Part shown: in pieces, positions 28,479-36,868 of the stretch | How the letters are laid out: every line of letters begins with the position of its first letter | How positions within the stretch are numbered: position 1 is the stretch's first letter | Assembly (NCBI GenBank): GCA_000687675.1 | Contig: JHWS01000004.1 | Location: forward strand, 124,001-188,000 | Direction: 5' to 3' | Origin: Lachnospiraceae bacterium NC2008 | GTDB lineage: Bacteria > Bacillota > Clostridia > Lachnospirales > Lachnospiraceae | Length of the DNA: 64,000 nucleotides | Program-made: the position numbers and the translations under genes | The notes under the pieces: generated by a model | Seen by the model: the letters and a program-made list of their open reading frames with translations, nothing else | Told to the model about the DNA's origin: nothing | Database searches by the model: none

Positions 28479-29120
28479 ATGTCAGCATATATACGTGAAT
28501 TTAAAGAAATTAGAAAAGATGAGGTAGCTCTTGCAGGTGGTAAAGGAGCTAATCTTGGAGAGATGACTGCAGCTGGTATAAATATTCCTAAAGGTGCAGT
28601 TCTGTTAGCGGATGCTTACGATGAATATATGGCATTCAATTCTATAGAACCAGATAATTATGCTGATTCAAAAGAACTTAGAAAGGCTATTATGGACGGT
28701 ACAATCCCTAGCGAGATAAAGGATGAAATAACATCTTATTATCAATCTATGGGAAAAGAAGATGTAAGAGTAGCAGTTAGATCTTCAGCTACAGCAGAAG
28801 ACTTAGATGACGCCAGCTTTGCTGGACAGCAGGAAACATATCTCAATGTAATAGGAATCGATGATCTTCTTGAAAAGGTTAAGATGTGTTATGCATCTTT
28901 ATGGGGAGACAGAGCACTTAGCTACCGCAAGAACCAGGGATATGACAAAGTTAAGGTATCACTTGCTGTTGTTATTCAGGAGATGGTTGAAAGTCAGGCT
29001 GCAGGTGTAATGTTTACATCAGATCCAGCGGGAGACAGAGAAAATATACATATCAATGCTTCATATGGACTTGGTGAAGCTGTAGTATCTGGTATCGTTA
29101 GCCCAGATGAATATATCTGA
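28479..29120 (+). CDS. PEP-synthase/rifampin-phosphotransferase-like enzyme, N-terminal fragment
   Basis: 213 residues forming the start of a PEP-synthase-type ATP-grasp domain: LAGGKGANLGEM at 20-31, VRSSATAEDLDDASFAGQQETYLNV near 105-129, and GLGEAVVSGIVSPDEYI at the end. It stops at a TGA (29118-29120), and the same frame continues straight on as the rest of the enzyme, so this is half of a broken or recoded gene. It follows MATE by 17 bp behind AAAGGAGG. Confidence 0.75.
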   Translation: MSAYIREFKEIRKDEVALAGGKGANLGEMTAAGINIPKGAVLLADAYDEYMAFNSIEPDNYADSKELRKAIMDGTIPSEIKDEITSYYQSMGKEDVRVAVRSSATAEDLDDASFAGQQETYLNVIGIDDLLEKVKMCYASLWGDRALSYRKNQGYDKVKVSLAVVIQEMVESQAAGVMFTSDPAGDRENIHINASYGLGEAVVSGIVSPDEYI

Positions 29121-29135
29121 AATAGAAAAGGTGAT

Positions 29136-30926
29136 GTGGTAAAGGCAATAAAAGGCACAAAAGAAGAAGAAATCATTTATAACAAAGATAATAAGGGAAC
29201 CATAAAGGTTAAAGTTAGCAAGGAAAGACAGGAAGCTAATGTTCTTAATAATGAAGCGATTAAACAGCTGGCTTTAGAGGGTATTCGAATTGAAAAACAT
29301 TATGGACATCCAATGGATATTGAGTGGGCTATAAGAGATGGACAATTTTACATATTACAGGCTAGAAGTATTACAACTTTAAAAGAGGATAGTGCAGTAG
29401 TATTCACAGATAAAGATTTTGAGGGATATCCTAAGGTAAAGCCTGCAAAGGGAGCCATGAGAGAAGGGGTATTATTCAATCTTGAGAAGAATCCATCCCC
29501 ATATTATCCCCTTGATCATGATTTTGGCGGTTTTATAGGTGAACAGAAAAATATTCTTTTTACTGAAATTGGAATTACCTTTAAGGGTGGCATGAATCCT
29601 ATAGATGAAGATGGTATATCTTATCAGGCTACAAATAAGATGGCTCTTAATAGGAATATCTTTAAAATATTCAAAACACTAAAATCTGTAGGCAATATTG
29701 ACAACAATATAAAACAGGCTGATATTTCTCTTGAAACATGCAACAAGCTTTATATTAAAGAAAAAGATAAAAACTATGATGATGTGGCTTCGATTGGAGA
29801 CGCTCTTAAACGTATGCATGATCTTATAGGAAAGACTTCATATGATAGATTTTTATATGCCTTGTTTCCTAATGCTATAGAAAGTGGCAAGGTTACAAAA
29901 GTACTAAAATCTGTTGATGATAAGCTTAATTCATACGATATTCTGGAGGGACTTAGTTATGTCACAGCAGATATGAATAGGGCTATGAAGGAGCTTTGCG
30001 AATATATAATTCATGATAAGGATATGAGTGACTATGTAATGCATAATGAATATAAAAAAATCTGTGACAAGTATCCTTCGCTGAATGAAAAATTTTCAGA
30101 GTTTATAGCTACGTATGGAAGTAAATCAGATTTTAACTGTTATTGCTTTATAGCTGAAACATGGAGAGATAATCCAGATAGATTTATCAACACTTTAAGA
30201 CCGATGCTTAAGGATCAGGGCCAATCTGTTGCTACACTGGAAGAAAGTCAGAATAATTATAATAGACTAATGAATAGAGTAAAAAGCCAGCTTTCGTCAA
30301 AGAAATATGCTGACTTTGAAAGAAGGGTTCATGGTTTAAGACATTATCACTATATAAGAGAGGCAACACAGTATCTTTGGGAATCAGAATTCGAATATTG
30401 CAGGAAGTTACTTAGACAGCTCTCTATATTAACAAACATAGAATATGTAGATCTAATGTATCTGTTTGAAAATGAACTATATGAACTTTGCGAAAAGAAA
30501 GACTATGATTCCAAGAAACAGTTAATAGAGAAGAGAAAAGCTAAAAGAGCGTTTGCAGAAGCTTATTATGATAAATGCATGAAAGATGCTTTAAGTGGAC
30601 AGGATGATGGAATAAAAGGAGTAGGAGCATCAAACGGACAGGTAAAAGGTAAAGCATGTATCGTAACATCAACAGATGAATTCTATAAGCTGGAAAAGGG
30701 AGATATTCTTGTATGTAGATATACAGATCCAGAATGGACACCTCTCTTTGCACTAGCGGCTGGTGTTGTAGTGGATACTGGTGGAACATTATCTCATGCG
30801 GCTATTGTTGCCAGAGAATATGGTATACCAGCTGTGCTTGCTACAGGTAATGCAACTTCAGTTATAAAAGATGATGATATGATACTTGTGGATGCAAGTC
30901 AGGGAATTGTAACTATATTGTCATAA
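29136..30926 (+). CDS. PEP-synthase/rifampin-phosphotransferase-like enzyme, C-terminal fragment
   Basis: 596 residues in the same frame as the 28479 fragment. It starts with the end of the ATP-grasp domain (MDIEWAIRDGQFYILQARSIT), then a roughly 430-residue helical middle domain, then the phosphohistidine swivelling domain with GGTLSHAAIVAREYG. The His is residue 773 in the joined numbering. The layout and size match rifampin-phosphotransferase-like enzymes more closely than true PEP synthase. The GTG at 29136 with AAAAGG before it could restart translation, but the ATP-grasp fold would be split. Confidence 0.72.
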   Translation: MVKAIKGTKEEEIIYNKDNKGTIKVKVSKERQEANVLNNEAIKQLALEGIRIEKHYGHPMDIEWAIRDGQFYILQARSITTLKEDSAVVFTDKDFEGYPKVKPAKGAMREGVLFNLEKNPSPYYPLDHDFGGFIGEQKNILFTEIGITFKGGMNPIDEDGISYQATNKMALNRNIFKIFKTLKSVGNIDNNIKQADISLETCNKLYIKEKDKNYDDVASIGDALKRMHDLIGKTSYDRFLYALFPNAIESGKVTKVLKSVDDKLNSYDILEGLSYVTADMNRAMKELCEYIIHDKDMSDYVMHNEYKKICDKYPSLNEKFSEFIATYGSKSDFNCYCFIAETWRDNPDRFINTLRPMLKDQGQSVATLEESQNNYNRLMNRVKSQLSSKKYADFERRVHGLRHYHYIREATQYLWESEFEYCRKLLRQLSILTNIEYVDLMYLFENELYELCEKKDYDSKKQLIEKRKAKRAFAEAYYDKCMKDALSGQDDGIKGVGASNGQVKGKACIVTSTDEFYKLEKGDILVCRYTDPEWTPLFALAAGVVVDTGGTLSHAAIVAREYGIPAVLATGNATSVIKDDDMILVDASQGIVTILS

Positions 30927-30930
30927 ATTA

Positions 30931-30983
30931 TATGCGTGATAAATCATTAACTCCTTAATTCCGCCATAGATTTATCACGCATA
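30931..30983. repeat. 15-bp perfect inverted repeat downstream of PEP-enzyme gene
   Basis: TATGCGTGATAAATC (30931-30945) and its exact reverse complement (30969-30983) around a 23-nt loop. No T tract follows. It may be a transcript-end hairpin or a protein site. Confidence 0.65.
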
Positions 30984-31001
30984 CTTATGTTTAGGTGTGA
31001 G

Positions 31002-31038
31002 AAAAGACATGAATTAAAATAAATTCATGTCTTTTTTA
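31002..31038 (+). terminator. Intrinsic terminator before TetR 31137
   Basis: A 14-bp perfect stem AAAAGACATGAATT / AATTCATGTCTTTT with a 6-nt loop and a T tract. It abuts the -35 of the TetR promoter. Confidence 0.85.
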
Positions 31039-31095
31039 TTGACATTATTTATAAATGTTATATAATTTAAAACGGTGTTTTAAAAACAGCGTTTT
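31039..31095 (+). promoter_or_regulatory. Promoter and operator of TetR 31137
   Basis: TTGACA (31039-31044), 16 bp, TATAAT (31061-31066). An imperfect 27-bp palindrome (31069-31095) with outer arms AAAACG / CGTTTT lies on the transcription start. Confidence 0.75.
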
Positions 31096-31136
31096 AAATT
31101 AACAGAATTGTATATAAAGGGATAGTTGTAGGAAGT

Positions 31137-31745
31137 ATGGCAAACAGAATAGAAGGATATGATAAAAAAATCATAGATTGTTCCCTAAAGGAATTTCTTG
31201 AAAAGGGCTATAATGACGCCTCTCTTAGAAATATAGCCAGTGCTGCAGGGGTAAGCACAAGTACTATATATACAAGATTCAAAGATAAAGAAGGTTTATT
31301 TAATTATCTTATTGCTCCTACAAATAAATTTATTGATTACATGGAAAAAACTCTTCTTAATTACGGTGCTATGAGCATTGAAGAGCAGAAAGATGAGTAT
31401 GACAATATAAGCGACGAGGGTTTTGATAAATTTATTGAATTGGTTTATGAAGATTATCCTGCCTATAAGCTTCTTGTATCATGTTCCCATGGAGATACAT
31501 TTAATAACTATCTTGAAAAAATAACTTCTCTTGATGTTGATTATACTATGAAGTTTTTAAAAGATATTGGAAGCAAGGCATTTTACAACGAAGAACTAGA
31601 TGAAGGATTTTGCCATGTTGTATCGACAGCATTCTATTCAGCATTATTTCACTGCGTTGAGCACGATATGACTAAAGAAGAAGCTGGAAAATATATTAAT
31701 AAGCTTAGAAACTTCTATCAAAGAGGATGGTCTGCTTATTTTTAA
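31137..31745 (+). CDS. TetR/AcrR family transcriptional regulator
   Basis: A 202-residue TetR. HTH ASLRNIASAAGVSTSTIYTRFKDKEGLFNYL near residues 22-55. Its C-terminal domain resembles those of the TetR proteins at 35421, 40317 and 44756, which suggests one expanded family linked to ABC cassettes. It is followed at 31861 by an ABC pair. Confidence 0.88.
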   Translation: MANRIEGYDKKIIDCSLKEFLEKGYNDASLRNIASAAGVSTSTIYTRFKDKEGLFNYLIAPTNKFIDYMEKTLLNYGAMSIEEQKDEYDNISDEGFDKFIELVYEDYPAYKLLVSCSHGDTFNNYLEKITSLDVDYTMKFLKDIGSKAFYNEELDEGFCHVVSTAFYSALFHCVEHDMTKEEAGKYINKLRNFYQRGWSAYF

Positions 31746-31770
31746 CAGACCATTATATTTTTAAAATGGT

Positions 31771-31786
31771 GTTAGCTATAACTAAC
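31771..31786 (+). promoter_or_regulatory. GTTAG-N6-CTAAC box upstream of ABC pair 2
   Basis: GTTAGCTATAACTAAC with perfect arms. The sequence just before it, AAAATGGTGTT, resembles a half-site of the TetR 31137 operator (AAAACGGTGTT), so both regulators may meet here. Confidence 0.72.
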
Positions 31787-31819
31787 ATAATAATAAAGGC
31801 AAAATGGAGGAATAATGTT

Positions 31820-31864
31820 ATGTATTCAACGGCACAAAAAGAGACAAGGAGGAAAAAACAGTGA
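31820..31864 (+). CDS. Possible 14-residue leader peptide
   Basis: ATG 31820 with GGAGG 9 bp upstream opens a short frame (MYSTAQKETRRKKQ) whose TGA overlaps the GTG start of the ABC gene (GTGA). The peptide is strongly basic. It may couple translation or be fortuitous. Confidence 0.35.
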   Translation: MYSTAQKETRRKKQ

Positions 31865-33609
31865 AACAAAAAAGTCCTTTAGCCCAGGTTTGGGAATGGG
31901 GTGAATCTGGACACAAACAGATTATTATATCAATTATTCTAGCTTTTCTTGGTGTAGTAGCGGGAATAGTTCCTTTTGTAGCTGCATCTAAGATAGTTGT
32001 AAAGATTATAGGTGGCTCTAAAGAGTTAGGAGATTATGTACCTTATCTGGTAATAGGTTTAGGGGCATATCTTCTTAATACAATTTTGTATGTATGGGCA
32101 CTTGGTATATCACACAAAGCAACATTTAAGATTCTTAAAGAGATAAGAGAGAAGGTTCTTTGGAAACTTCCTAAACTTCCACTTGGAACAATTATGGAGC
32201 AGAAGAGTGGTAGATTAAAGCAGATTATTATTGATCAGGTTGAAAGTATGGAAACAACCTTGGCTCATGTATTTCCTGAGATGGTATCTAATATTGGTGG
32301 ATTTTTAATTATACTGGGATACATGTTTGTTATTGACTGGAGACTTGCACTAATAGCTATGATTCCACTTCCTGTAGGAATGATGTTTATGATTCCAGTA
32401 TTTACAGGATATGCTAAGAGATATGCAGAGTCTGTAGAAGTAACAAGTTCAATGAACGATTCACTTATTGAATATACCGGCGGTATTGAAGTAATAAAGG
32501 CATACAACCAGGGTAATGAGTCATATAAAACACTTAAAGACAGATGTATTGCCAATGCAAGCTTCTTCTATAACTGGATGGATGAGTGTAAAGGCAATAT
32601 ATACGCTATGATTATCGCACCAACATGCATGCTTACAGTTCTTCCATTTGGATGGTTGTTCTACCAGAAAGGTAGTCTTTCTTTTGAAGAGTTCATAACT
32701 ATTATTATTCTTTCTTTATGTGTTACAGGTCCACTTCTTGCTGCAATGGACTTTGTAGATACATTGGCAAAGCTGGGAACAGTTGTAGCTAACGTTGGCG
32801 GAATCATTAATTCTAAAGAACAAAATCATAATGAAAATGGTAAATTTGAGAATCCAGAAGCGGCTATAAGTATGCAAAATGTTGAATTCTCATATGTAGA
32901 GAACCAGGATGAAGTTCTTAAAGATGTGACTTTAAATATTCCAGCTGGTAAGAAAACAGCCCTCGTTGGACCATCAGGTTCTGGTAAATCAACAATAGCA
33001 AAGCTTATTGCAGGTTTTTGGGATATAGATAGTGGAACTATTTTATTTGGAAATCAGGAAACAAAAGATATACCTCTTGAGAAACTCTATGAAAAGATTT
33101 CTTACGTGTCTCAGGATAATTTCCTTTTCGATGAAACAGTAATGGAAAATATCAGAATGGGTAGATTATCAGCAACAGACGAAGAAGTAATAGAATGTGC
33201 CAAGGCTAGTGGTTGCGATGAATTCATAAGAAGTCTCGAAAATGGCTATCAAACAAAAGTAGGCGGCGGTGGCACTCATATATCAGGAGGCGAAAGACAG
33301 CGTATTGCTATAGCAAGAGCTATGCTTAAAAATGCACCAATCGTAATTCTCGACGAGGCAACAGCATATATTGACCCTGAGAATGAATCGGTTATTCAGG
33401 AGGCAGTATCAAAGCTTGTTAAAGGAAAGACACTTATTGTTATTGCCCACAGACTTTCTACTATAACTGACTCAGATCAGATTGTTGTAGTTAATGATGG
33501 AAAGATAGTAACTACAGGTACTCAGGAACAGCTTTTGGCCACATGTCCATTATATAAGAGCATGTGGGAAGCTCATATTGGAGTAAAGAGAGGTGAGAAG
33601 GCATGTTAG
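31861..33609 (+). CDS. ABC transporter, fused permease/ATPase, subunit 1 (pair 2)
   Basis: A 582-residue exporter-fold half-transporter. The membrane domain covers about 1-325. Walker A GPSGSGKS starts at 370, signature ISGGERQR near 474, then VILDEATAYIDPENE and VIAHRL. The DPENE D-loop is of the YbtP/IrtA type. GTG 31861 has AAGGAGG 7 bp upstream. It overlaps its partner by 7 bp. The GTTAG box and the TetR at 31137 are the likely regulators. Confidence 0.88.
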   Translation: MKQKSPLAQVWEWGESGHKQIIISIILAFLGVVAGIVPFVAASKIVVKIIGGSKELGDYVPYLVIGLGAYLLNTILYVWALGISHKATFKILKEIREKVLWKLPKLPLGTIMEQKSGRLKQIIIDQVESMETTLAHVFPEMVSNIGGFLIILGYMFVIDWRLALIAMIPLPVGMMFMIPVFTGYAKRYAESVEVTSSMNDSLIEYTGGIEVIKAYNQGNESYKTLKDRCIANASFFYNWMDECKGNIYAMIIAPTCMLTVLPFGWLFYQKGSLSFEEFITIIILSLCVTGPLLAAMDFVDTLAKLGTVVANVGGIINSKEQNHNENGKFENPEAAISMQNVEFSYVENQDEVLKDVTLNIPAGKKTALVGPSGSGKSTIAKLIAGFWDIDSGTILFGNQETKDIPLEKLYEKISYVSQDNFLFDETVMENIRMGRLSATDEEVIECAKASGCDEFIRSLENGYQTKVGGGGTHISGGERQRIAIARAMLKNAPIVILDEATAYIDPENESVIQEAVSKLVKGKTLIVIAHRLSTITDSDQIVVVNDGKIVTTGTQEQLLATCPLYKSMWEAHIGVKRGEKAC

Positions 33610-35333
33610 AAGCAATAAAAGAAATATGGAAATTTGCCGGCGATGAAACGAAGAATGTAAATAAATCTGTATTCTTTGGATTTATTGTAGGTATTGGTAA
33701 GATGATTGAGATGGCTGGAATATACTTTATTCTGGTATCTGTGATAGATGCAGTTAATGGAAAAAATCCAGCTTGGCAGTCATTCTTAATAGTACTTGCA
33801 GGTGTGGTTGTATCATGTTTTGCAAAAGGTTTCTCTCAGATGGAGCAGACACATGCAGGATATTTTATGGCAGCGAATAAGCGAATTAAGATAGCTGATC
33901 ATATTAAAACTATTCCTATGGGGTATTTTAATGAAAATAGTCTTGGAGAACTTGTAGGAACTATGACAACTGTTATAGAAAACATCGAGACTATTGCACC
34001 TATGGTAATGATAAGATTTATGGAAGGTCTTATTACATCAGCGGTAATGCTTGTAGCTGTAATCATATTTGATTACAGATTTGGCTTAACCATGCTAATA
34101 TTTGAGATTTTATATTTATTTATTTCTTCATTAATGGAGAAAAAATCCCGTAAGATAGCCACTCTTAGACAGGATTCAGAATCAAAGATGGTTTCTGCAG
34201 TTCTTGAATGGCTACAGGGAATGAGTATTGTTAAATCATTTAATTTAACAGGAAGAGGGGACAAAGCTTTATCGTCTGCCCTTGAATACAATAAAAATAG
34301 CAATATGAAGATGGAAGCATTCTTTGTGCCATATACAATTGCCCAAAAAGTTGTGCTTCAATTAGGAACATTCGCAATTATTACAGAAAGCATATTATTC
34401 TATATTGATGGTTCACTTTCTATTACATATGCCCTTATGATGATTATCATGTCATTTATGATGTTTGCACATATTAGTGCAGCCGGCTCAGCTATGGCGA
34501 TAGTAAGACTTATGACATCTTCTATGGATAAGGCTAATAAGCCAGAGTCTATTGAGAAGATGGATGTTAACGGTGGGGCCTATAGCAGTGATATTCACGA
34601 TATAGTATTTAAAAATGTAGATTTCTCTTATGAGAATAAGAAAGTACTTAGTGATATAAGTTTTATTATCCCTGATAAAACTACAACTGCAATCGTAGGT
34701 TCATCTGGTTCAGGAAAAACAACTATATGTAACCTTATGGCCAGATTTTGGGATGCTGATAGCGGTGAAATCCTTATGGGTGGCAAGAATATTAAGGAAT
34801 ACACTTTAGAAGCGCTTATGGCTCAGATTAGTATGGTATTCCAGAATGTATATTTATTTGCAGATACAATAGAGAACAATATAAAGTTTGGTAGACCAAG
34901 TGCTACTCACGAAGAAGTTGTACAGGCTGCAAAAGAAGCTTGCTGCGATGATTTTATTGAGAGTCTTCCAGATGGATATAATACAGTGATTGGTGAAGGC
35001 GGAGCTTCCTTGTCAGGCGGCGAAAAGCAAAGAATAAGTATAGCAAGAGCTATTCTTAAGAATGCACCAGTTATTATTCTTGATGAAGCTACAGCCAATG
35101 TTGATCCTGAAAACGAAGATAGATTACAGAAGGCTATAGCTAAGCTTACTGAGAATAAAACTATTATTATGATTGCCCACAGACTAAAAACAGTTAGAAA
35201 TGCTGATCAGATTCTTGTTGTAGACGATGGACAAATTGTAGACAGAGGACGTCACGAAGAGCTTGTTCAAAAAGAAGGTCTTTATAGAAGATTTATCTTA
35301 GGAAGAGAAGCTGCCGAAGCTTGGAAATTATAA
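33603..35333 (+). CDS. ABC transporter, fused permease/ATPase, subunit 2 (pair 2)
   Basis: A 576-residue partner. Walker A GSSGSGKT from 366, signature LSGGEKQR near 470, IILDEATANVDPENE, MIAHRL. The six-helix domain includes the QGMSIVKSFN coupling region common to this family. Likely heterodimer with the upstream gene. Confidence 0.88.
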   Translation: MLEAIKEIWKFAGDETKNVNKSVFFGFIVGIGKMIEMAGIYFILVSVIDAVNGKNPAWQSFLIVLAGVVVSCFAKGFSQMEQTHAGYFMAANKRIKIADHIKTIPMGYFNENSLGELVGTMTTVIENIETIAPMVMIRFMEGLITSAVMLVAVIIFDYRFGLTMLIFEILYLFISSLMEKKSRKIATLRQDSESKMVSAVLEWLQGMSIVKSFNLTGRGDKALSSALEYNKNSNMKMEAFFVPYTIAQKVVLQLGTFAIITESILFYIDGSLSITYALMMIIMSFMMFAHISAAGSAMAIVRLMTSSMDKANKPESIEKMDVNGGAYSSDIHDIVFKNVDFSYENKKVLSDISFIIPDKTTTAIVGSSGSGKTTICNLMARFWDADSGEILMGGKNIKEYTLEALMAQISMVFQNVYLFADTIENNIKFGRPSATHEEVVQAAKEACCDDFIESLPDGYNTVIGEGGASLSGGEKQRISIARAILKNAPVIILDEATANVDPENEDRLQKAIAKLTENKTIIMIAHRLKTVRNADQILVVDDGQIVDRGRHEELVQKEGLYRRFILGREAAEAWKL

Positions 35334-35349
35334 TTTTATAAAATAAGTG

Positions 35350-35402
35350 TTGACAAGATAACAGTGTTATGTAATTATATTTTCAGAACATAACACTGTT
35401 AT
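35350..35402 (+). promoter_or_regulatory. Promoter and two operators of TetR 35421
   Basis: TTGACA at 35350-35355. Palindromes ATAACAGTGTTAT (35358-35370) and ATAACACTGTTAT (35390-35402) flank the -10 region and are also inverted repeats of one another over 16 bp. Confidence 0.8.
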
Positions 35403-35420
35403 CTGTTTTATAATCACTAT

Positions 35421-36059
35421 ATGCAGAACGATAAACAAACTAAGAAAAAATTAATAGAGTGTGCCAAGAAAGAATTCATAGAGAATGGATTTATGAAAGC
35501 ATCTCTTCGTAATATCTGTAAGAATGCAGGTGTTACAACTGGAGCTATGTATTTCTTTTTTAAGGATAAAGAAGAACTGTTTGAAAGTGTTGTAGGAATG
35601 CAACTTATGGAATTGGAAGGTGCCATAAAAAATCATTTTAACTTAGAAGATAGGGACATAGAAGGGTTTATAAATCTTACACCTGAAGATTTGCAGGATG
35701 ATTTCCAAGCAGCAACAGATATCCTTTCATTACTGTATAAATATAAAGATGAATACTTGCTACTTATGGAAAAATCGCAAGGAACAAAATATGAAAACAT
35801 AGTAGATAACTTTGTTCAATATCTATATGAGCATTACCTTAAACTATATTTTGTAATGAAAGGGTACGAATCTGAGAAACAACTTACAGATGAAGACAGA
35901 TTTATAGTTCACTGGATGAGTCACGATCAGATAGATATTTTTATACATCTTTTAACACATTGCGACAGCGAAGAAGAAGCAAAAAAACAGTTAAAGAATA
36001 TGTTTAATTATATGGTTGGTGGCTGGTTAGCAGCTATTAGGAAAGAATTAATATCTTAA
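35421..36059 (+). CDS. TetR/AcrR family transcriptional regulator
   Basis: A 212-residue TetR. HTH ASLRNICKNAGVTTGAMYFFFKDKEELFESV near residues 25-55. The identical 13-bp palindrome at its promoter (two copies) and before the next operon (one copy at 36116) links this repressor to the MacB-type transporter. Confidence 0.88.
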   Translation: MQNDKQTKKKLIECAKKEFIENGFMKASLRNICKNAGVTTGAMYFFFKDKEELFESVVGMQLMELEGAIKNHFNLEDRDIEGFINLTPEDLQDDFQAATDILSLLYKYKDEYLLLMEKSQGTKYENIVDNFVQYLYEHYLKLYFVMKGYESEKQLTDEDRFIVHWMSHDQIDIFIHLLTHCDSEEEAKKQLKNMFNYMVGGWLAAIRKELIS

Positions 36060-36076
36060 TCTAATATTGGACTAAT

Positions 36077-36099
36077 TAGACGGGAGACAATCCCGTCTA
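36077..36099 (+). terminator. Stem-loop after TetR 35421
   Basis: 9-bp stem TAGACGGGA / TCCCGTCTA with a GACAA loop; few T follow, so it is a weak terminator. Confidence 0.55.
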
Positions 36100-36115
36100 T
36101 TATAAGAAATTCTAC

Positions 36116-36128
36116 ATAACACTGTTAT
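36116..36128 (+). promoter_or_regulatory. TetR 35421 operator before the MacB-type transporter
   Basis: ATAACACTGTTAT, identical to the second operator at 35390, 37 bp before the ATPase gene. Confidence 0.75.
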
Positions 36129-36165
36129 GTAATATATAAAAGCACTTTATTTTAGGGAGGACGAT

Positions 36166-36867
36166 ATGTACGTAGAAATCAAGGATTTAAAGAAGAGTTA
36201 TGGTGAAGGCGGTAGCTTTGTTCAAGTATTAAAGGGAGTTACCGTTGGAGTAAAAGAGGGAGAGATGTGTGTTATTCAGGGAACATCTGGTTCGGGCAAG
36301 TCTACCCTTCTTAACTGTATAGGTGGCCTTGATGATATTGATGCAGGTTCTTGTAAGATAGATGGGCAGGAAATTGCAGGGCTAAAGAAGGATGCACTTT
36401 CAGAATATAGAAGAGACAAACTTGGTTTTATATTCCAGTTCTACAACCTGGTTCCAAATCTTACAGTTAGAGAAAATATCGAGGTGTGTAGATATCTTAC
36501 TAAAGATCCACTTGATATGGATGAACTTCTTGATACTTTAGGACTTAAGGAACATGCTAACAAGTTCCCATCACAGCTTTCAGGTGGACAGCAACAGCGT
36601 ACAGCTATTGCAAGAGCACTTATAAAGAATCCAAAGCTTCTTCTTTGCGACGAACCAACGGGTGCGCTTGATTCTAATACATCAAGAGATATTCTTATTC
36701 TTCTTGAGAAGATTAATCAAAAGTATGGAACAACTATGCTTATAGTTACACATAACAATTCGATTAAAAATATGGTACATCGTGTAATTTTCTTAAAAGA
36801 TGGTGAGATATACAAAGAATACACCAATGAAGTAAGAGTACCTGCTAAGGAATTGGAGGATCTGTAA
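36166..36867 (+). CDS. ABC transporter ATP-binding protein, MacB/LolD type
   Basis: A 233-residue ATPase. Walker A GTSGSGKS from 39, FQFYNLVPNLTVRENI after the Q-loop (typical of the MacB/LolD/BceA class), signature LSGGQQQR near 138, LLCDEPTGALD, and the H-loop in IVTHN. It energises mechanotransmission-type transporters with FtsX permeases. Its permease begins 1 bp after its stop. Repressed by TetR 35421 by inference. Confidence 0.92.
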   Translation: MYVEIKDLKKSYGEGGSFVQVLKGVTVGVKEGEMCVIQGTSGSGKSTLLNCIGGLDDIDAGSCKIDGQEIAGLKKDALSEYRRDKLGFIFQFYNLVPNLTVRENIEVCRYLTKDPLDMDELLDTLGLKEHANKFPSQLSGGQQQRTAIARALIKNPKLLLCDEPTGALDSNTSRDILILLEKINQKYGTTMLIVTHNNSIKNMVHRVIFLKDGEIYKEYTNEVRVPAKELEDL

Positions 36868-36868
36868 G

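Larger units (their letters stand above)
28479..30926 (+). pseudogene. Whole PEP-utilising enzyme gene interrupted by in-frame TGA
   Basis: Codon 214 is TGA; otherwise the frame is continuous over 816 codons, with all domains intact on either side. One base change would restore it (for example TGG). The gene may be inactive, the base may be an assembly error, or the two parts may work as separate chains. Confidence 0.65.

Noticed and set aside
29118-29160. Selenocysteine at the in-frame TGA
   Set aside because: No convincing stem-loop directly follows the TGA, the enzyme family has no selenocysteine members known to me, and no sel genes are in the window.
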